Shown: one piece after another, positions 29,497 through 40,538 of the stretch
How positions within the stretch are numbered: the first letter of the stretch is position 1
How the letters are laid out: every line of letters begins with the position of its first letter
Source: Polychytrium aggregatum
Taxonomy: Eukaryota; Chytridiomycota; Chytridiomycetes; Polychytriales
DNA length: 64,000 nt
Reading direction: 5' to 3'
Assembly: GCF_025602895.1 (NCBI RefSeq)
Contig: NW_026516241.1
Coordinates: forward strand, 1-64,000
The notes under the pieces: model-generated
Seen by the model: the letters and a program-made list of their open reading frames with translations, nothing else
Databases searched by the model: none
Told to the model about the DNA's origin: nothing
Made by a program: the position numbers and the translations under genes

Positions 29497-31608
29497 TTAG
29501 CCGTGGTTGTGAATGCGTCTGCAGATATGGTCGGGCAGATACACCTTCTGGCCAGGAATGGCCCGCTTGATCTCGTTCTGGAACTCGGTTGGCCATCGGG
29601 TGTCAATGTCGAGAAAGACGAGGGGCGGAAGGCGTGCGTGGTGGCCCACGCCGTTGGAGGAGGCTGCGAGCCTGGCATGGCTTCTCAAACGTGACCGTCC
29701 GACTTGGATGCGGCGGACAAAGATCTCGATCTCCTCGCGTTTGATGAGTTCGCAGCTGCGGAGGTCGAGCTCCTCGAGCTGCGGGCAGTGCTTCAAAATT
29801 TCCTGCAGAGTTGCATTGGAGACGACCTTGACCTTGCGCAAACCCAGGGCCTTGAGCTGCTTACCGCGGATGAGGATGAACTGGGTGATGGTGTCTTCGC
29901 TCGCAATCAAGGCTTTGGCGATGGAGAGGGTCTTGAGGGCAGTGCATTGGTTGGTGATGGCGTGCATAGAGCTGTCGGTGATGGGAGAGCTGTCGAGCCA
30001 GAGGGTTTGCAGATGGTGGCCAATGAGCCGGGTCATGTCGATCACGCCGATATCACGCAGCTTGGAGCAGCCCATGAGCGACAGGAACTGGAGCTTTGGG
30101 CAGTTGGCGGCGATGAAGGGCAGGGCCTGCTCGCCTGTGAGGCCGCGATTCAGCTGCAGCCACAGCTTTTCCAGCGAATGGGCGTTTCTGAGGGCGCCGC
30201 TGATGGCTTCGTCGGAGCCATCCTCGACATCGGTGAGGTTGAACTGCTTGAGGTTGGGGCCGATGTAGGAGCCGACCTTGCGGAAGAAGGCATGATCCTT
30301 CTGGTGGTCTATCTTGGTGCGCATTCCCCAAAAGTCCAGCTTTTTCAGACGGGCCAGGCCGGCAAAGAAGGCCTCGTCGGTAGGGTGGATATCGTAGATG
30401 GAGGTCAGCGAGGTCGGGTCGACGTTGGGGGCAGTGAATTCGACGACGGTGCGGCGGCAGATGAAGGATTCGAGGTTGCTGCAGGTGTCGAAGATGTAGG
30501 AGAGGGTGGTGGATTGCAGCGGCGTGGGCGAGGCGAGCTTGAGGCACTTGAGGTTCTTTGTGCTTTGGGCAAGGAGCCGCAGCACGGCCGAGTCCTGGGG
30601 CTCCTGGAGTTCGATCTTGGAGAGGTCCAGGACTCGGATGTGTTGAGTCAGAGAGTAGACCTTGCTGGCGGGGGAGGAGCCGGGGGCATAGAGAAGCGAG
30701 GGCTGGCGACGGTTGGTGAAGCTGGAGAAGAGGAGACGAGAGAGGGTCGATTCGTTGGCGATTTCCGGGAACCGCCAGAGAGCAGGCGATGCGGCGGCGT
30801 TCCAGCCGTGGCTGACGAGGCAGCAGTTGTAGAGGGTCTGGGTGGCATCGGTGCCGACGACATGGATGAAGATGCGGTCGAGAACATCGAAGGGAATGGC
30901 AATGGCCTTGCGTTGCTTCCTGACGAGTCGTGTCTCTGCCACGGGCAGCATGGCCTGGTCGATTCCGGGAGCCGGAAGGTGCACCGGGCCAAGCGGAGAC
31001 AGCTGCGACAGCTGCGACAGGACACGGGGGTCGAGCGGCGGGTCATGCAGCTGATGGGGCGGGGTCAAGGGAGATGGGTTCGGGAAAGGCTGGGTGGCAG
31101 CCAAAGCTCCAGCGGAGGGGTGATGCGGTAGCGGCAGGGCCAGCTCGCCTTCGTCCGAGTGATGGTTGTGGTTGTGGTTGTGGTTGTTGTGGGCGAGTGG
31201 GTTGGACGGATGCGCATCCCGAGCTGCTTGGGTCCACGGAGGCGGCAGCAGCGAGATGCCGATGGAGCAGACATCGATGGCGTTTTCAATGTCGTTGAGC
31301 AACGCCGAGAGCGACGAGGGCAGGGCCGGCTGGATGTGGGAGAATCCCAGCGGATTCTCTCGGTCGTCCTCATCGATGGCGTCGGGCGAGTGGAGGCTGC
31401 TCGAGTGGGAGGAGCCGCAGTTGAAGTCGCCAAGGCTGGAGTCGGCTAAGGTCTGGGACGAGGCCATGGAGGCCGAGGGCTGAGCAGCGGCCGACCGGGA
31501 TTGCGAGGCCAAGATGTGCTGCTTGGTTTGGGAGAGGACTTGTCGACAGAAGCCGAATGCCCGGTAAGCGAACTCGTCGCTGGTCTTGGGGGGACGCAGG
31601 TCCGACAT
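29497..31608 (-). CDS. F-box and leucine-rich repeat protein
   Basis: Likely substrate-recognition subunit of an SCF ubiquitin ligase. A single exon; the first true ATG is at 31608 (MSDLRPPKTSDEF), giving 703 residues. N-terminal ~230 residues are low complexity with an HN-repeat tract (~138-150) and Ser/Pro stretches. The F-box is at ~238-283 (IPFDVLDRIFIHVVG...YNCCLVSHGWNAAASPALWRFPEI). From ~310 to 660 come irregular leucine-rich repeats (LKCLKLASPT, LEKLWLQLNRGL, LQFLSLMGCSKL, LKTLSIAKAL, LEELDLRSCELI) of the cysteine-containing GRR1/AMN1 style. A C-terminal tail of ~50 residues follows. Substrate not predictable. The antisense strand is also open, but has no domain content. Confidence 0.85.
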   Translation of the reverse strand: MSDLRPPKTSDEFAYRAFGFCRQVLSQTKQHILASQSRSAAAQPSASMASSQTLADSSLGDFNCGSSHSSSLHSPDAIDEDDRENPLGFSHIQPALPSSLSALLNDIENAIDVCSIGISLLPPPWTQAARDAHPSNPLAHNNHNHNHNHHSDEGELALPLPHHPSAGALAATQPFPNPSPLTPPHQLHDPPLDPRVLSQLSQLSPLGPVHLPAPGIDQAMLPVAETRLVRKQRKAIAIPFDVLDRIFIHVVGTDATQTLYNCCLVSHGWNAAASPALWRFPEIANESTLSRLLFSSFTNRRQPSLLYAPGSSPASKVYSLTQHIRVLDLSKIELQEPQDSAVLRLLAQSTKNLKCLKLASPTPLQSTTLSYIFDTCSNLESFICRRTVVEFTAPNVDPTSLTSIYDIHPTDEAFFAGLARLKKLDFWGMRTKIDHQKDHAFFRKVGSYIGPNLKQFNLTDVEDGSDEAISGALRNAHSLEKLWLQLNRGLTGEQALPFIAANCPKLQFLSLMGCSKLRDIGVIDMTRLIGHHLQTLWLDSSPITDSSMHAITNQCTALKTLSIAKALIASEDTITQFILIRGKQLKALGLRKVKVVSNATLQEILKHCPQLEELDLRSCELIKREEIEIFVRRIQVGRSRLRSHARLAASSNGVGHHARLPPLVFLDIDTRWPTEFQNEIKRAIPGQKVYLPDHICRRIHNHG

Positions 31609-33055
31609 GGGCAAAGGGAGGGAGAGAGCGAGGGCGAGAGAGAGAAGGGAGAGAGGTGGTGGAAGGGTTGTATAGAGAAAAGCAGGAAGCAGCGAGGGTT
31701 ACGAAGCAGAGGACTCGGACAGAGATATCCAGCGGAGCAGCGATCAAGGACAGTGGGTGCGGATGGCGGATGGAGGATGGATGGAGGGTGGATGGAGGGG
31801 AGAGATAGAGCGGGGTGGATGGACGGACGGAGTGGAGGTAAAAACGAGGAGGACGGGAAAGCGCAAGAGTGGCTTGACCGACGAACGGCCAGAGCGCAGA
31901 GGAGACGAAGGTCGGCGACGGAGCGAAAGGGATGGCCGGAGAAGCCAACGCTGGAAGACGGGACGGCGAGCGGCACGGACAGAGATTTAAGACTGGCGGC
32001 CGGCGCGGAACAGCAGGGCTGTGCAGAGGGTGTTGGGTTTGGTGCTGCGTTTGGTGCTGCGTTTGGTGTTGGTGCTGTTAGTGTCGCTACGGGGGAAACG
32101 ATAGCCGATGCGATTGATACTGCCGATGCGGTTGATACGACCGATGCAGTTGATACGACCGATGCGGTTGATACGACCGATGCAGTTGATACGACCGATG
32201 CAGTTGATACGACCGATGCAGTTGAGGAAACGAAAGCCCTCCGAAAAATGTCCCCACACCGGCCATGTCCGGCCAGGACGTTGTTGTGTGTTGCACCGCA
32301 GTGCTGCCCCCGGCACATGCTGTCTATGTGGACTCGCTGTGCTGGCCGCCGACGCGTGCCGCACACACTGTGTGACCTGTGACGCGCTGCGTTGGCACAG
32401 CACTTTGCGGCTGTGTCTATTCCCGCTGCGGGATTTGTCTGTTCCTGAGTCCTGTGCGCGTCTGTGTCTAGCCTTGTGCCCCTTGTGTCCCCGCCGCGTT
32501 ATTCACGGCGCACCAACACCGGCCTGGGACGCTGTTTCAGTGCTCCCCCACTGCTGCGGCACATGGCGCACATCGGTCGCACAGGAAGAAAACGGCACGG
32601 GAGCTGCGCGTCACTGCATGTGCAACGTAGGTTTCGGGCTGGCCTCTCTTTGGCCGGCTTGTTTGTGGCTGGCGTGCATGTGCCACTGGCCGCGGCCACG
32701 TGTGCTGGAGATCCCTCCCGGCTCCCACCGCTTTTGTGTCCTTGCCTGGCGCTGTCTCGCCCTTCATCGCCTGCTTGCACCCCATCAAGATCACAGCCAA
32801 CCTCAACACCAACCAACCTCAAGATCAGGCAACCTCAACACCAGCCAACCTCAAGATCAGGCCTCAACATCAGTCAAGTTCGAGCTCAGAGTCATCGGTC
32901 AATACCCACTCCCCGATCAACCCCGAGACCAATCCCAAGATCCAGCATCGCCATCGCCATCGCACTCCAGGCACATCCCCCCACCCCAGCTGACCGCCCT
33001 CTCAGTCGGTCTCGATCGCTCACAGGTCCAAATATCAAGCCGGCAATGTCTCAGC
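31609..33055. other. Divergent intergenic region with 18-bp minisatellite
   Basis: About 1.4 kb between the F-box/LRR start (minus) and the ankyrin protein start (plus). Long open frames exist on both strands but are compositionally biased. The 5' extension of the ankyrin frame (32108-33055) is largely Met-Arg-Leu-Ile-Pro repeat and unlike protein. Presumably holds two promoters and a long 5' UTR. Confidence 0.45.
32104..32225. repeat. 18-bp minisatellite (GATGCAGTTGATACGACC)n
   Basis: About six or seven direct copies of an 18-bp unit with G/A variation (GATGCGGTTGATACGACC). Intergenic, between two divergent genes. Confidence 0.88.
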
Positions 33056-34744
33056 ATGTCTCACAGCACAAACCGTCCCGTCAGCCGCCTGCATCCCGCC
33101 TGCCACCGCCATCGTGATCTGTTCGCCCTGCCCAACGAGATTCTGCTTGCCATTCTCTCGATCCCGTCCCTCGCGCCTACCGATCTTCTCCGGCTGTCGG
33201 CAACCTGTCGCTTCGGCTACACCTTCGTCATCCTGCACAATTCCTCGCATGGGCTTCTTAACCTCGCCATCCTGCGCAACCAGCGGGCCCTCCGCGCTCG
33301 CCACCACCAAAAGCACAACAGAAAGGCATGCCGATCACGCAACTGCATCTGCCTCTACGCCACCCCGCTGGAGTGGGCTGCCAGCGCCGGCTTCATCTCC
33401 ATCCTGCGTCTCTTCCGGGACTGGGTCTTTGTGCCCTCGCTCGTCGCCGCACCGGGCTCCCAATCTCCCTTCCATTTCGCCAACCCCATCACCGAGTGCC
33501 TTCCGTCTGGATTCCGTCCCAGCATTGCCCTTGTGGACCCGACACACTCGCCACTGGCTCTGGAAACCTCTCCGTGCTCCCACAACGAGCTGGTCGAATT
33601 CAATCGATCGACCTGGCGCAAGTCGCTCTTTGCTGCCTGCCGCCACGACCAGCTCGATGCCGCCCGCTTCATCTTCGAGACCCCTTTCTTTTTCTACTCC
33701 ATCCAAGACGACTCCAGCGACCGCCAGCGCCTCTTCTTTCGCTGCGCTCGCTATGCCCTCGCCAGCCTCAACCACCAACTCCTGGAGTATCTCGCACAGC
33801 AGGCCCGCTCGCCCTCGTTTTTGTTCTGGAACCGCAACGAACTGCTTCGGATAGCGTGCTACAACAAGTCCATCGAGGCCGCCTCGATCCTGCTCCGCCA
33901 TGGCGCCGACCCCCATGACATGAACGGCGCTCCCTTCACCATCTCTCTGGACTGCTATCCGCTCCTCAAGCTCCTGCTGGACTCGCGCACCGACCGCCTC
34001 GACCACGACTACAACATGATGGAGGCCGCCGTCCGCGCCAATCTGGTTTCTGTCGTCGATCTGCTCCTGTGTTATTTTGTGTATTCATCTGCCGCCATCG
34101 CCCACCTGGTCACTGTTGCTCTCAAGAACGGATACGATCACTTGGCGCTCTCGCTGGCCGAACGGCTCGGGAGCTCCGTCAGCGAGGGCACCGAGCTGAA
34201 TTGGTGGCAGCTCTGCTACCAGCGAGGCTCGGCCCAGTTTGCGTCGCTGCTCATCCGCTTGGGCCTCGTCGATCCGGCTCACGACCACCCCAAGCCGCTC
34301 CTGCATGCCTGTGACCGCGGACACGCCGGCATTGTCCAGCTCCTGCTCGTCCACGGCGCAGACGTGGCTGCCCACGATCACTTGGCCCTGCGCTCATCGT
34401 CCCTGAATGGCCATGGCGAAGTCGTGGCCCTCCTACTGCAGCACGGCGCCGATCCTCACGTCTATGACAACCTTCCACTGCGGCTTGCGTGTGAAAACGG
34501 ACACTTCAAGGCCGCCAAGCATCTGGTTGCCCGCGGGGCCGATGTCGCCGTCCATAACCACGTTTGTCTGATCTCGGCCGCGCAAGCAGGCCACGCAGCG
34601 GTTGTCGGACTGCTTCTCTCCTGTGGCAGCAACGTCCATGCAAACAACGACGAAGCCCTCCGGAAGGCAACCGAAAACGGCCACCAGGAAGTCGTGCGGG
34701 TTTTGCTGAACTATGGCGCTGATATTCGAGCGATTCAAGCGTGA
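33056..34744 (+). CDS. F-box-like ankyrin-repeat protein
   Basis: Start chosen at 33056 (MSHSTNRPVSRLHP) because the open frame before it is repeat-like. It gives 562 residues in one exon. Residues ~20-65 (LFALPNEILLAILSIPSLAPTDLLRLSATCRFGY) fit an F-box-like motif. A linker with CRSRNCICLYATPLEWAASAGFISILRLFRDW starts the repeat region. From ~275 on there are clear ankyrin repeats: RIACYNKSIEAASILLRHGADPHD, AAVRANLVSVVDLLL, ACDRGHAGIVQLLLVHGADV, SSLNGHGEVVALLLQHGADP, ACENGHFKAAKHLVARGADV, AAQAGHAAVVGLLLSCGSNV and ATENGHQEVVRVLLNYGADI, running to the C-terminus. Probably a protein-protein adaptor, perhaps SCF-linked. Such F-box/ANK proteins are often multi-copy in fungi; that is family knowledge, not seen here. 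Confidence 0.85.
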   Translation: MSHSTNRPVSRLHPACHRHRDLFALPNEILLAILSIPSLAPTDLLRLSATCRFGYTFVILHNSSHGLLNLAILRNQRALRARHHQKHNRKACRSRNCICLYATPLEWAASAGFISILRLFRDWVFVPSLVAAPGSQSPFHFANPITECLPSGFRPSIALVDPTHSPLALETSPCSHNELVEFNRSTWRKSLFAACRHDQLDAARFIFETPFFFYSIQDDSSDRQRLFFRCARYALASLNHQLLEYLAQQARSPSFLFWNRNELLRIACYNKSIEAASILLRHGADPHDMNGAPFTISLDCYPLLKLLLDSRTDRLDHDYNMMEAAVRANLVSVVDLLLCYFVYSSAAIAHLVTVALKNGYDHLALSLAERLGSSVSEGTELNWWQLCYQRGSAQFASLLIRLGLVDPAHDHPKPLLHACDRGHAGIVQLLLVHGADVAAHDHLALRSSSLNGHGEVVALLLQHGADPHVYDNLPLRLACENGHFKAAKHLVARGADVAVHNHVCLISAAQAGHAAVVGLLLSCGSNVHANNDEALRKATENGHQEVVRVLLNYGADIRAIQA

Positions 34745-35851
34745 GCCAGTCGCTGCCCAACACTACGCCAAAGTACATCCATGACCCAACCCTTTCGCCG
34801 TCGGTACCTGGGCTTGTCGTCCGCCGGTGTTGGTGCACCAGTTTGATTGAGAAGTGCGTCTGCGTCTGCGCTGCCGGGGGCCATCGAAGCGGCTGGATTC
34901 TAATTTATCACAGGAGTCCGCCTGCCCAGCGAAGCCTGCCGCCGAGGCCCTCTATATTCGCTTCTCGAACCAGATCCGAGGCCTCTCATCCACCGCCTGA
35001 CTTTCCTCGACTCCCCACTCTCTCATCCACCTTCCTCTGTAAATGTAGCATTAGATGTATGTGATTGACTCCATCGTCTTGATCTCCCCTCTCCCTTATT
35101 TTTGGACGATTCTGCCTCTCCGAAGGCCCCTTCCGAACCTGCGACTGTGGCTCGCTCATGTCTTGCCGTTGTCTCTGGCCGATTTTTCTTGCAACCTGCT
35201 TACCATGCCTCTGGCCACGACCTGTACTCGTCATCTAAGCCGTCGAACACTACGGCTGTGTGCGGGATCGGCGCCGTCGCCAGGCCAAGAAATAGACGCC
35301 ATCTTGCGACCAATGATGCTCCATGCGATTGGACCGCTTCCAGTCGTCGATGTGGCGCGTGCTGTGGGCATGACAACTGCAACGATGTGCCGTGTCGAGG
35401 CCGCTCACTGGTTGGCCTTTGTTTCGTCTCAGAGACAAAGGATCTCCTTCCAGCAACTCCTGAACAACTGCATCATCCCCTCCCCCCAAATCAAGCACGA
35501 CAGAACGCAGCCCGGCAGGCCGAGGGAGTGGGCAAATCAGATAAATAGCGGGGCAACGCCGATGGCACCCAGCACAGCACCCAACACAGCACCCAACACA
35601 GTATCCAGCACAGTACCCAACACAGCACATCCGTACCTGCACCAAACCCCTCCCCCAAGGCTCTGACCGATTGAATCAACCGAACCAATGGCATCGTTGC
35701 AGGCATGTATTGCTGTCTTTCCTCGACTGTCTCCCCCGTCGTGGCCGTGGATGCCATGACGGTTTTCTCTGGCGGAGCACGCCTCTCTATTCTTCTCTGG
35801 TTGCCATGGACTCACGCTCAACCTTTGAATCAACATCTGCTTGCCTCATAG
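34745..35851. other. Intergenic region / 5' region of squalene epoxidase
   Basis: About 1.1 kb with short open frames on both strands and a minisatellite at 35568-35635. The first coding exon(s) of the downstream squalene epoxidase should lie in its last ~150 bp (candidate ATGs at 35756 and 35805), but neither joins without assuming an intron I cannot verify. Confidence 0.45.
35568..35635. repeat. CACCCAACACAG minisatellite
   Basis: About six imperfect 12-bp units (CACCCAACACAG with substitutions), upstream of the squalene epoxidase gene. Confidence 0.8.
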
Positions 35852-38312
35852 TTTGATATCATCATCGTTGGTGCCGGTGTCGTCGGGGCGGCTGCAGCCG
35901 CGGCGCTCGGACGAGCAGGATACAGAATCCTGGTGATAGGTAAAGTTCAAGTGCAAACAAAGCCTCGGTGTCCTTGCTCTCCGTGGCAACACACATGTCC
36001 ATCTCGAGAGAGCTGACTTGACTCGAATGTCATCCCAACGACAACAACAACCAGAGCGAGATCTAAGCACCCCGGAAAGAATCGTTGGCGAGCTTCTGCA
36101 ACCCGGAGGTGTATATGCTCTGCGGGACCTTGGCCTGGAAGGTATGTACCCGCTTGTCATGCTGCCCTCCAAGAGACATGACTTTGCCCTTGCTCTGCAT
36201 GGCATTGTCGTTCCTTTCCATTCCAGCAGCGAGACTGCAGGCATGCGATCTTGACGATGCCCACTCAACCACCGACTGCCCGCTCAATGGCAGACTGCAT
36301 CGAAGGCATCGACGGCGTTGACGTACAAGGATACGTTGTGGTGGACGGCAAGCGCCAGATCCGGATCAACTACCCCGCATCGGAGGGAAGATTGGCCAGC
36401 GGCAAGAGCTTCCACCACGGCAAGTTCGTGGCCAAACTTCGCGATGCAGCCCGGAGCAGCCCAAAGTAAGGATAGCTCTGGAGAGGATGGCAGATCATTG
36501 GCGGGTCATTGGCGGGTCATTGGCGAGTCATTGGCGGGTCATTGGTGTGTCATTGGTGTGTCGCTGACGGGCCATTGGTGGGTCATGCTCACTATGTGCT
36601 TCTGCCACTGCAACCAGTGTCACCATGGTCGAGGCAACGGCCCAGGAACTTCTCTGGGATCATGCAGGGACAGCTGTCACCGGTGTGGCTTTCACCCCTC
36701 GAACCAGCACAGGATCAAAGGTATAGCCGACATGTCAGCCAGCCAGGCGGGTGCCTCGTTGCAAGACAAGTGCTAATCCCCATCCTCATTCCCATCTTTC
36801 GTCGCTACCTCCATTTGCAGCAGCAGCCCGAGCAGGCCGTGGCAACTCTGACGCTGGTGGCCGACGGCTGCTTCTCGAGCCTTCGCAAGCACATCCACCC
36901 ACGCTGCGCCCGCCCCCAGCCCGCTATCGCAACGCCATCGTACTTTTACGGTCTGGTCATGCGGGACTGCGAGCTGCTGCATCCTGGATACGGACACGTT
37001 GTCCTTGCCGAGCCCTCAACGGTGCTGATGTACCAGATTGCGACTGGGGAGGTGCGCGTGCTGGTCGATGTGCCCGTTGGTGTGCGTCGATTCAAGAGTC
37101 AAGCCGAGATCAAGGTTCGTTAGCGACAGATATTGCTTGGAACCCCGTTTGTCTCTCCGCATCGGCCCCCCCTCTAATCCCACACCCACTCTATCCACCC
37201 CACTCACCCCTGACTACTACTCTGCATATAATTGTAGGAGTATATGCGACAGTCGATTCTCCCGCAACTGCCACTGTCGATCCAACCCTCGTTTGCAACG
37301 GCAGTCGATGCCCAGACGATTCGATCCATGCCAAACCAACAGCTCTCGTCGTCGCCGCTGCGTCAGCAAGGGGTCGTGATGCTCGGAGACGCAGCCAACA
37401 TGAGGCACCCGCTGACCGGGGGTATGGGAGTATGCGCGCGGAGGTCTTCGAGCAACACTCTCTTGTCCGCGACGGATATACTTGGTGTTGCCTCCTGCAG
37501 CGCATAGTCGGCTCATCCGGGAATGTAGCTTGCTCATCTCTCTTACTCATCTCTCTTGCTCATCCCTCTTGCTCACTTGCTGGCTCAGGTGGTATGACGG
37601 TCGGTCTCAGGGATGTCGTTGAGCTCTGTCGGTTGCTGTCTCCTGCTACCGGCCCGCGTCTCGGTCAGAGAATCTTGGAGCTTGGTAGACTACAGTCTCG
37701 GCGGAAGCGACATGCTGCACCCATCAATCTCCTTGCCCAGTCGCTCTACGTCGTCCTGGCTGCGCCGAGGAACAACAGGAGCATGCGCATCATTCGCGAG
37801 GGAATTCTATGCTACCTCGGCTCGTGCTCGACCGGGGTGCAGCTCTCGATCGGTCTGATCAGCGGGTAAGCTTCGGTGGCTCCTCTTAGCCATAGTTGAC
37901 AGAGCCGATCTTCCCACTCCCCCTTGCGTCCCTCGAGAGATGGTGTCAGTATGATCCAGAGGTGACTGTAGCGGAATCCGAGAGAGGGCCTTCGCATTGG
38001 TCACAATGGAACTCTGGCCTTGGAACGGGGGGCCAGCCGCCTCTGGGTGACAGAGTATCCAGCTGACAACCGATGTACATGCCGCTGGTATCTCACTCCG
38101 TCCACCCCACTCCCATACACACCCACAGAATCACTCGGTCGCCGTTGGCATTTCTGCTCAACTCTATTGCCGTGATCGCCTATGCGGTCCTGGTGCATGT
38201 GTACTCACAGTCCCTGTGGTGCCTGCCCGTAACTCTGCACGAAGCTCTCTCGGCAGCGGTTGAGTTGCTCACAACACTGGGGCCGATGGTTGTCGGGGAG
38301 TTGTTTGATTGA
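35852..38312 (+). CDS. ERG1: Squalene monooxygenase (squalene epoxidase)
   Basis: FAD-dependent epoxidation of squalene to 2,3-oxidosqualene, a rate-controlling ER step of ergosterol synthesis. The first recognisable exon begins FDIIIVGAGVVGAAAAAALGRAG (Rossmann GxGxxG). Later exons give ERDLSTPERIVGELLQPGG, VTMVEATAQELLW, LVADGCFSSLRK (DG motif), FYGLVMRDCELLHPGYGHV, LVDVPVGVRRFKS, RSMPNQQL, and GVVMLGDAANMRHPLTGG (GD motif, second FAD contact) joined to GMTVGLRDVVELCRLL. The 3' exons encode NNRSMRIIREGILCYLGSCSTGVQLSIGLISG and a hydrophobic C-terminal tail (LAFLLNSIAVIAYAVLVHVY) ending at 38312. At least seven exons; one intron holds an 11-13-bp minisatellite. The start codon is not resolved, so the coordinates begin at the Rossmann exon. 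Confidence 0.9.
36495..36585. repeat. GTCATTGGCGG minisatellite in an ERG1 intron
   Basis: Seven or so units of an 11-13-bp motif (GGTCATTGGCGG with variants TGTGTCATTGG). They lie between the exon coding SSPK at ~36468 and the next exon starting near 36616. Confidence 0.8.
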
Positions 38313-39489
38313 TGAACTTCAGGGGGTGTTTGTTTTTTCTTGGCTCGCCACTTGCTACGGTTGTTGATATAAGGCCGGCATGAATCCTCATCCTCCTTCT
38401 CCGCCCACACACAGTCCTCCTGCTACTTCAGCCGATGTGCGAGGCGAATGAGGCGATGCACGAGTGAGGCTATGGACCAACCCGACCATGCCTGTTGAAA
38501 CAGGGCCGGGCGAGACCAGAGGGCTACTCACAACGCTGCAGCAGCAGACAGAAACTGCGAACAGAAACTGCTGGCAAGAGCTGCTCACAGCCACCCAGGG
38601 CCGAGTCAGAGCCAGACTGGGGCAGCGTTCGGCCAGGCAGGCTTATTACAAATCGAGGAGTCAAGGGATGTGGGCAGTGTTGGCATGCAAGTCGACCACC
38701 ACGAGCAGAGCAGCGGCCGTGGGAAACGGCTTGGGGAGGGAGTGAGTTTGGGTTGTCGGTGTGAGGCCCCGTACTGTTCAACTGGCGGGGAACTTGGATC
38801 CCCAACACCGCAGCCGAGGTGTTCGTGTGCAGACTCCAGGGCTTGCCATCGTGGATGGGTCTGTTTGCCAGCCCGTGCGTGCGGACAGCTGGGCTGTTGA
38901 CGATGAGCAAGGGTTCTCGCAACGTCGGTGTTGGGGGCACAGCATCGTCGGCAGGCAGTTGTTTGCGGCTCCGACAAGCCATCGTCCTTCTCAAGGCAGA
39001 CTTGCCGAGCTGCTCGGGAGCGCCAACGAGGGGCGAGACAACGGAGCTACAACGCAGGTATAGCAGTCAAACCCAGGCAGAACCCGATGATGCTCGTTGG
39101 TCGTCCGGCGTCTCATAAATTTCCCGCAGGTCTCCGTATTCTTGCTGGCGGCAGGCCCTTTGGCAGAAGGTTGTTTGTTGATGCTCTGGAATGAGCACTG
39201 GGCACCCCCAGCAGACGTCGAGCGCCGACAACCAAAGCAAGTATAAATATCCTCGGCTGGACCAGTGCCAGGCTCGCAACTCTCATCTCGTCAGAATCAC
39301 TCACCCCCCCGGCTCTGGGCCCGCTGCCCTTACACCTCCACTCTTCTTCAGCCCGTGGGCACAGCCGTTGATCCGCCCCGTCAGCCATCATCGCTTCCGA
39401 CCAATCAGTAACTCGCGCCGACACTCGGAATCCCGTTCTTGCCACTCCATCGACCCCCAAACTCACAGCACTAGCTGGCCGACTAGCAC
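38313..39489. other. Intergenic region, nothing supported
   Basis: Open frames on both strands are short or compositionally odd (Cys/Gly- or His/Pro-rich) without domains. No repeat or RNA gene recognised. Confidence 0.45.
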
Positions 39490-39939
39490 ATGGGTGCCCA
39501 TCCCGAGTTCACCGTCCAGCCTATTCCCAGTCCTGGCGACCGGCTCAGCCGCTCCTCCGTCAGTCTCTTGCGTCAGTCCTCGCCGGCGTGCTCAAGCGCC
39601 GAAGACCTCCAGCACACGGACGCGGGCGAACCCAGGCTCGCTCGCTTCCAGGCCAAGCGGGTCACCTTTGCCGACGAGGGCTCCTTCACGAGGGGCTGCC
39701 GCCGCCTGAGTATCGTCCTGCAAGGCACACTGATCCGGTCCTGCAGCGGCAGCAGGATCGATCTGAGCAAACGAGACAGCCTGTCGCTCTCGCCGCCGAT
39801 TTCGTCTCCACTTTCGTCGTCGCCGTCCCTGCGGCTGCCGCACAGCAACGACTGCTGGCGGCCGTACTCGTGCAATCAAGGCTCACCCCGAGAGCCGCTG
39901 TGGTTCGTCACGGCGATGCATGAGGGCGATCAACCGTGA
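39490..39939 (+). CDS. Small Ser-rich protein with RVxF-like motif; possible 5' exon of a longer gene
   Basis: Starts ATG at 39490 and runs 149 residues to a TGA at 39937, but a GTGAGC donor begins at 39936, so the frame may be only the first exon. Ser/Arg-rich and predicted disordered. KRVTFADEG at residues ~56-64 matches the RVxF docking consensus for protein phosphatase 1. Downstream Ser-rich blocks (SLSLSPPISSPLSSSPSL) could be phosphosites. No signal peptide or domain. The C-terminal LWFVTAMHEGD stretch looks structured and could continue into a next exon, but I could not identify one. No function assigned. Confidence 0.45.
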   Translation: MGAHPEFTVQPIPSPGDRLSRSSVSLLRQSSPACSSAEDLQHTDAGEPRLARFQAKRVTFADEGSFTRGCRRLSIVLQGTLIRSCSGSRIDLSKRDSLSLSPPISSPLSSSPSLRLPHSNDCWRPYSCNQGSPREPLWFVTAMHEGDQP

Positions 39940-40538
39940 GCCGCCACTTTTCGAGCACTGGTGCTTGGTCCATCAGCGTGCCCGTGCTTGGTCCATCTGT
40001 TTGCCTGTGCTTGACCCATCCTCCCGTTCCTGCAATCGCACCGGCCGGTCTCGGCTGGCATATCCATCTGACTTGTCGGACGCTCCGGTCAAGCATCCAT
40101 ACCCACATTGCTGTACTTGCCTAGTGCCCTGTACCGATCCTGCATCTTTCCGTGAATCTGCGACAGTGCAAATAAAAAGAAAGGGAGGCGAGACATCCCT
40201 CTATTTGTATCGCACATTGCATACTGCTGCTGAGGAGCCTCCATCCAGATTGCTGTGTCCAGCCATCCAGTCCATGCCGTCGTTGCAGATGTGTCTCCAA
40301 ATGGTTGATGGTCGTGGGGGAACACATTGCCGATTGAGCGGTCACGAGTCCATAATCCAAGGCGCTGCGTGTGGTCGCTGTGCGTGATGAATGAACGACT
40401 ATGTATTCCGTTTCACTTGGAGGTGGCGTGGTGGCGACGGCCGAAGGCCCCCAAAACAAAGTGCTGCTGCATATAGCTCGAGAGATCCGATGATGGCTGA
40501 AGGTCCGATCGGTGGGGTTGGGGAATCGTTGAGCGAGG
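39940..40538. other. Intergenic region, nothing supported
   Basis: Contains a GCTTGGTCCATC-type short repeat near 39960-40015. It could hold additional exons of the upstream gene or its 3' UTR; none recognised. Confidence 0.4.

Noticed and set aside
29704-31131. Plus-strand open frame of 475 codons
   Set aside because: Exact antisense of the F-box/LRR gene; Glu/Gly/Val-rich composition is the mirror of leucine-repeat codons.
32108-33055. N-terminal extension of the ankyrin protein frame
   Set aside because: Begins in the 18-bp minisatellite and is compositionally unlike protein; the ATG at 33056 directly precedes the conserved F-box-like segment.
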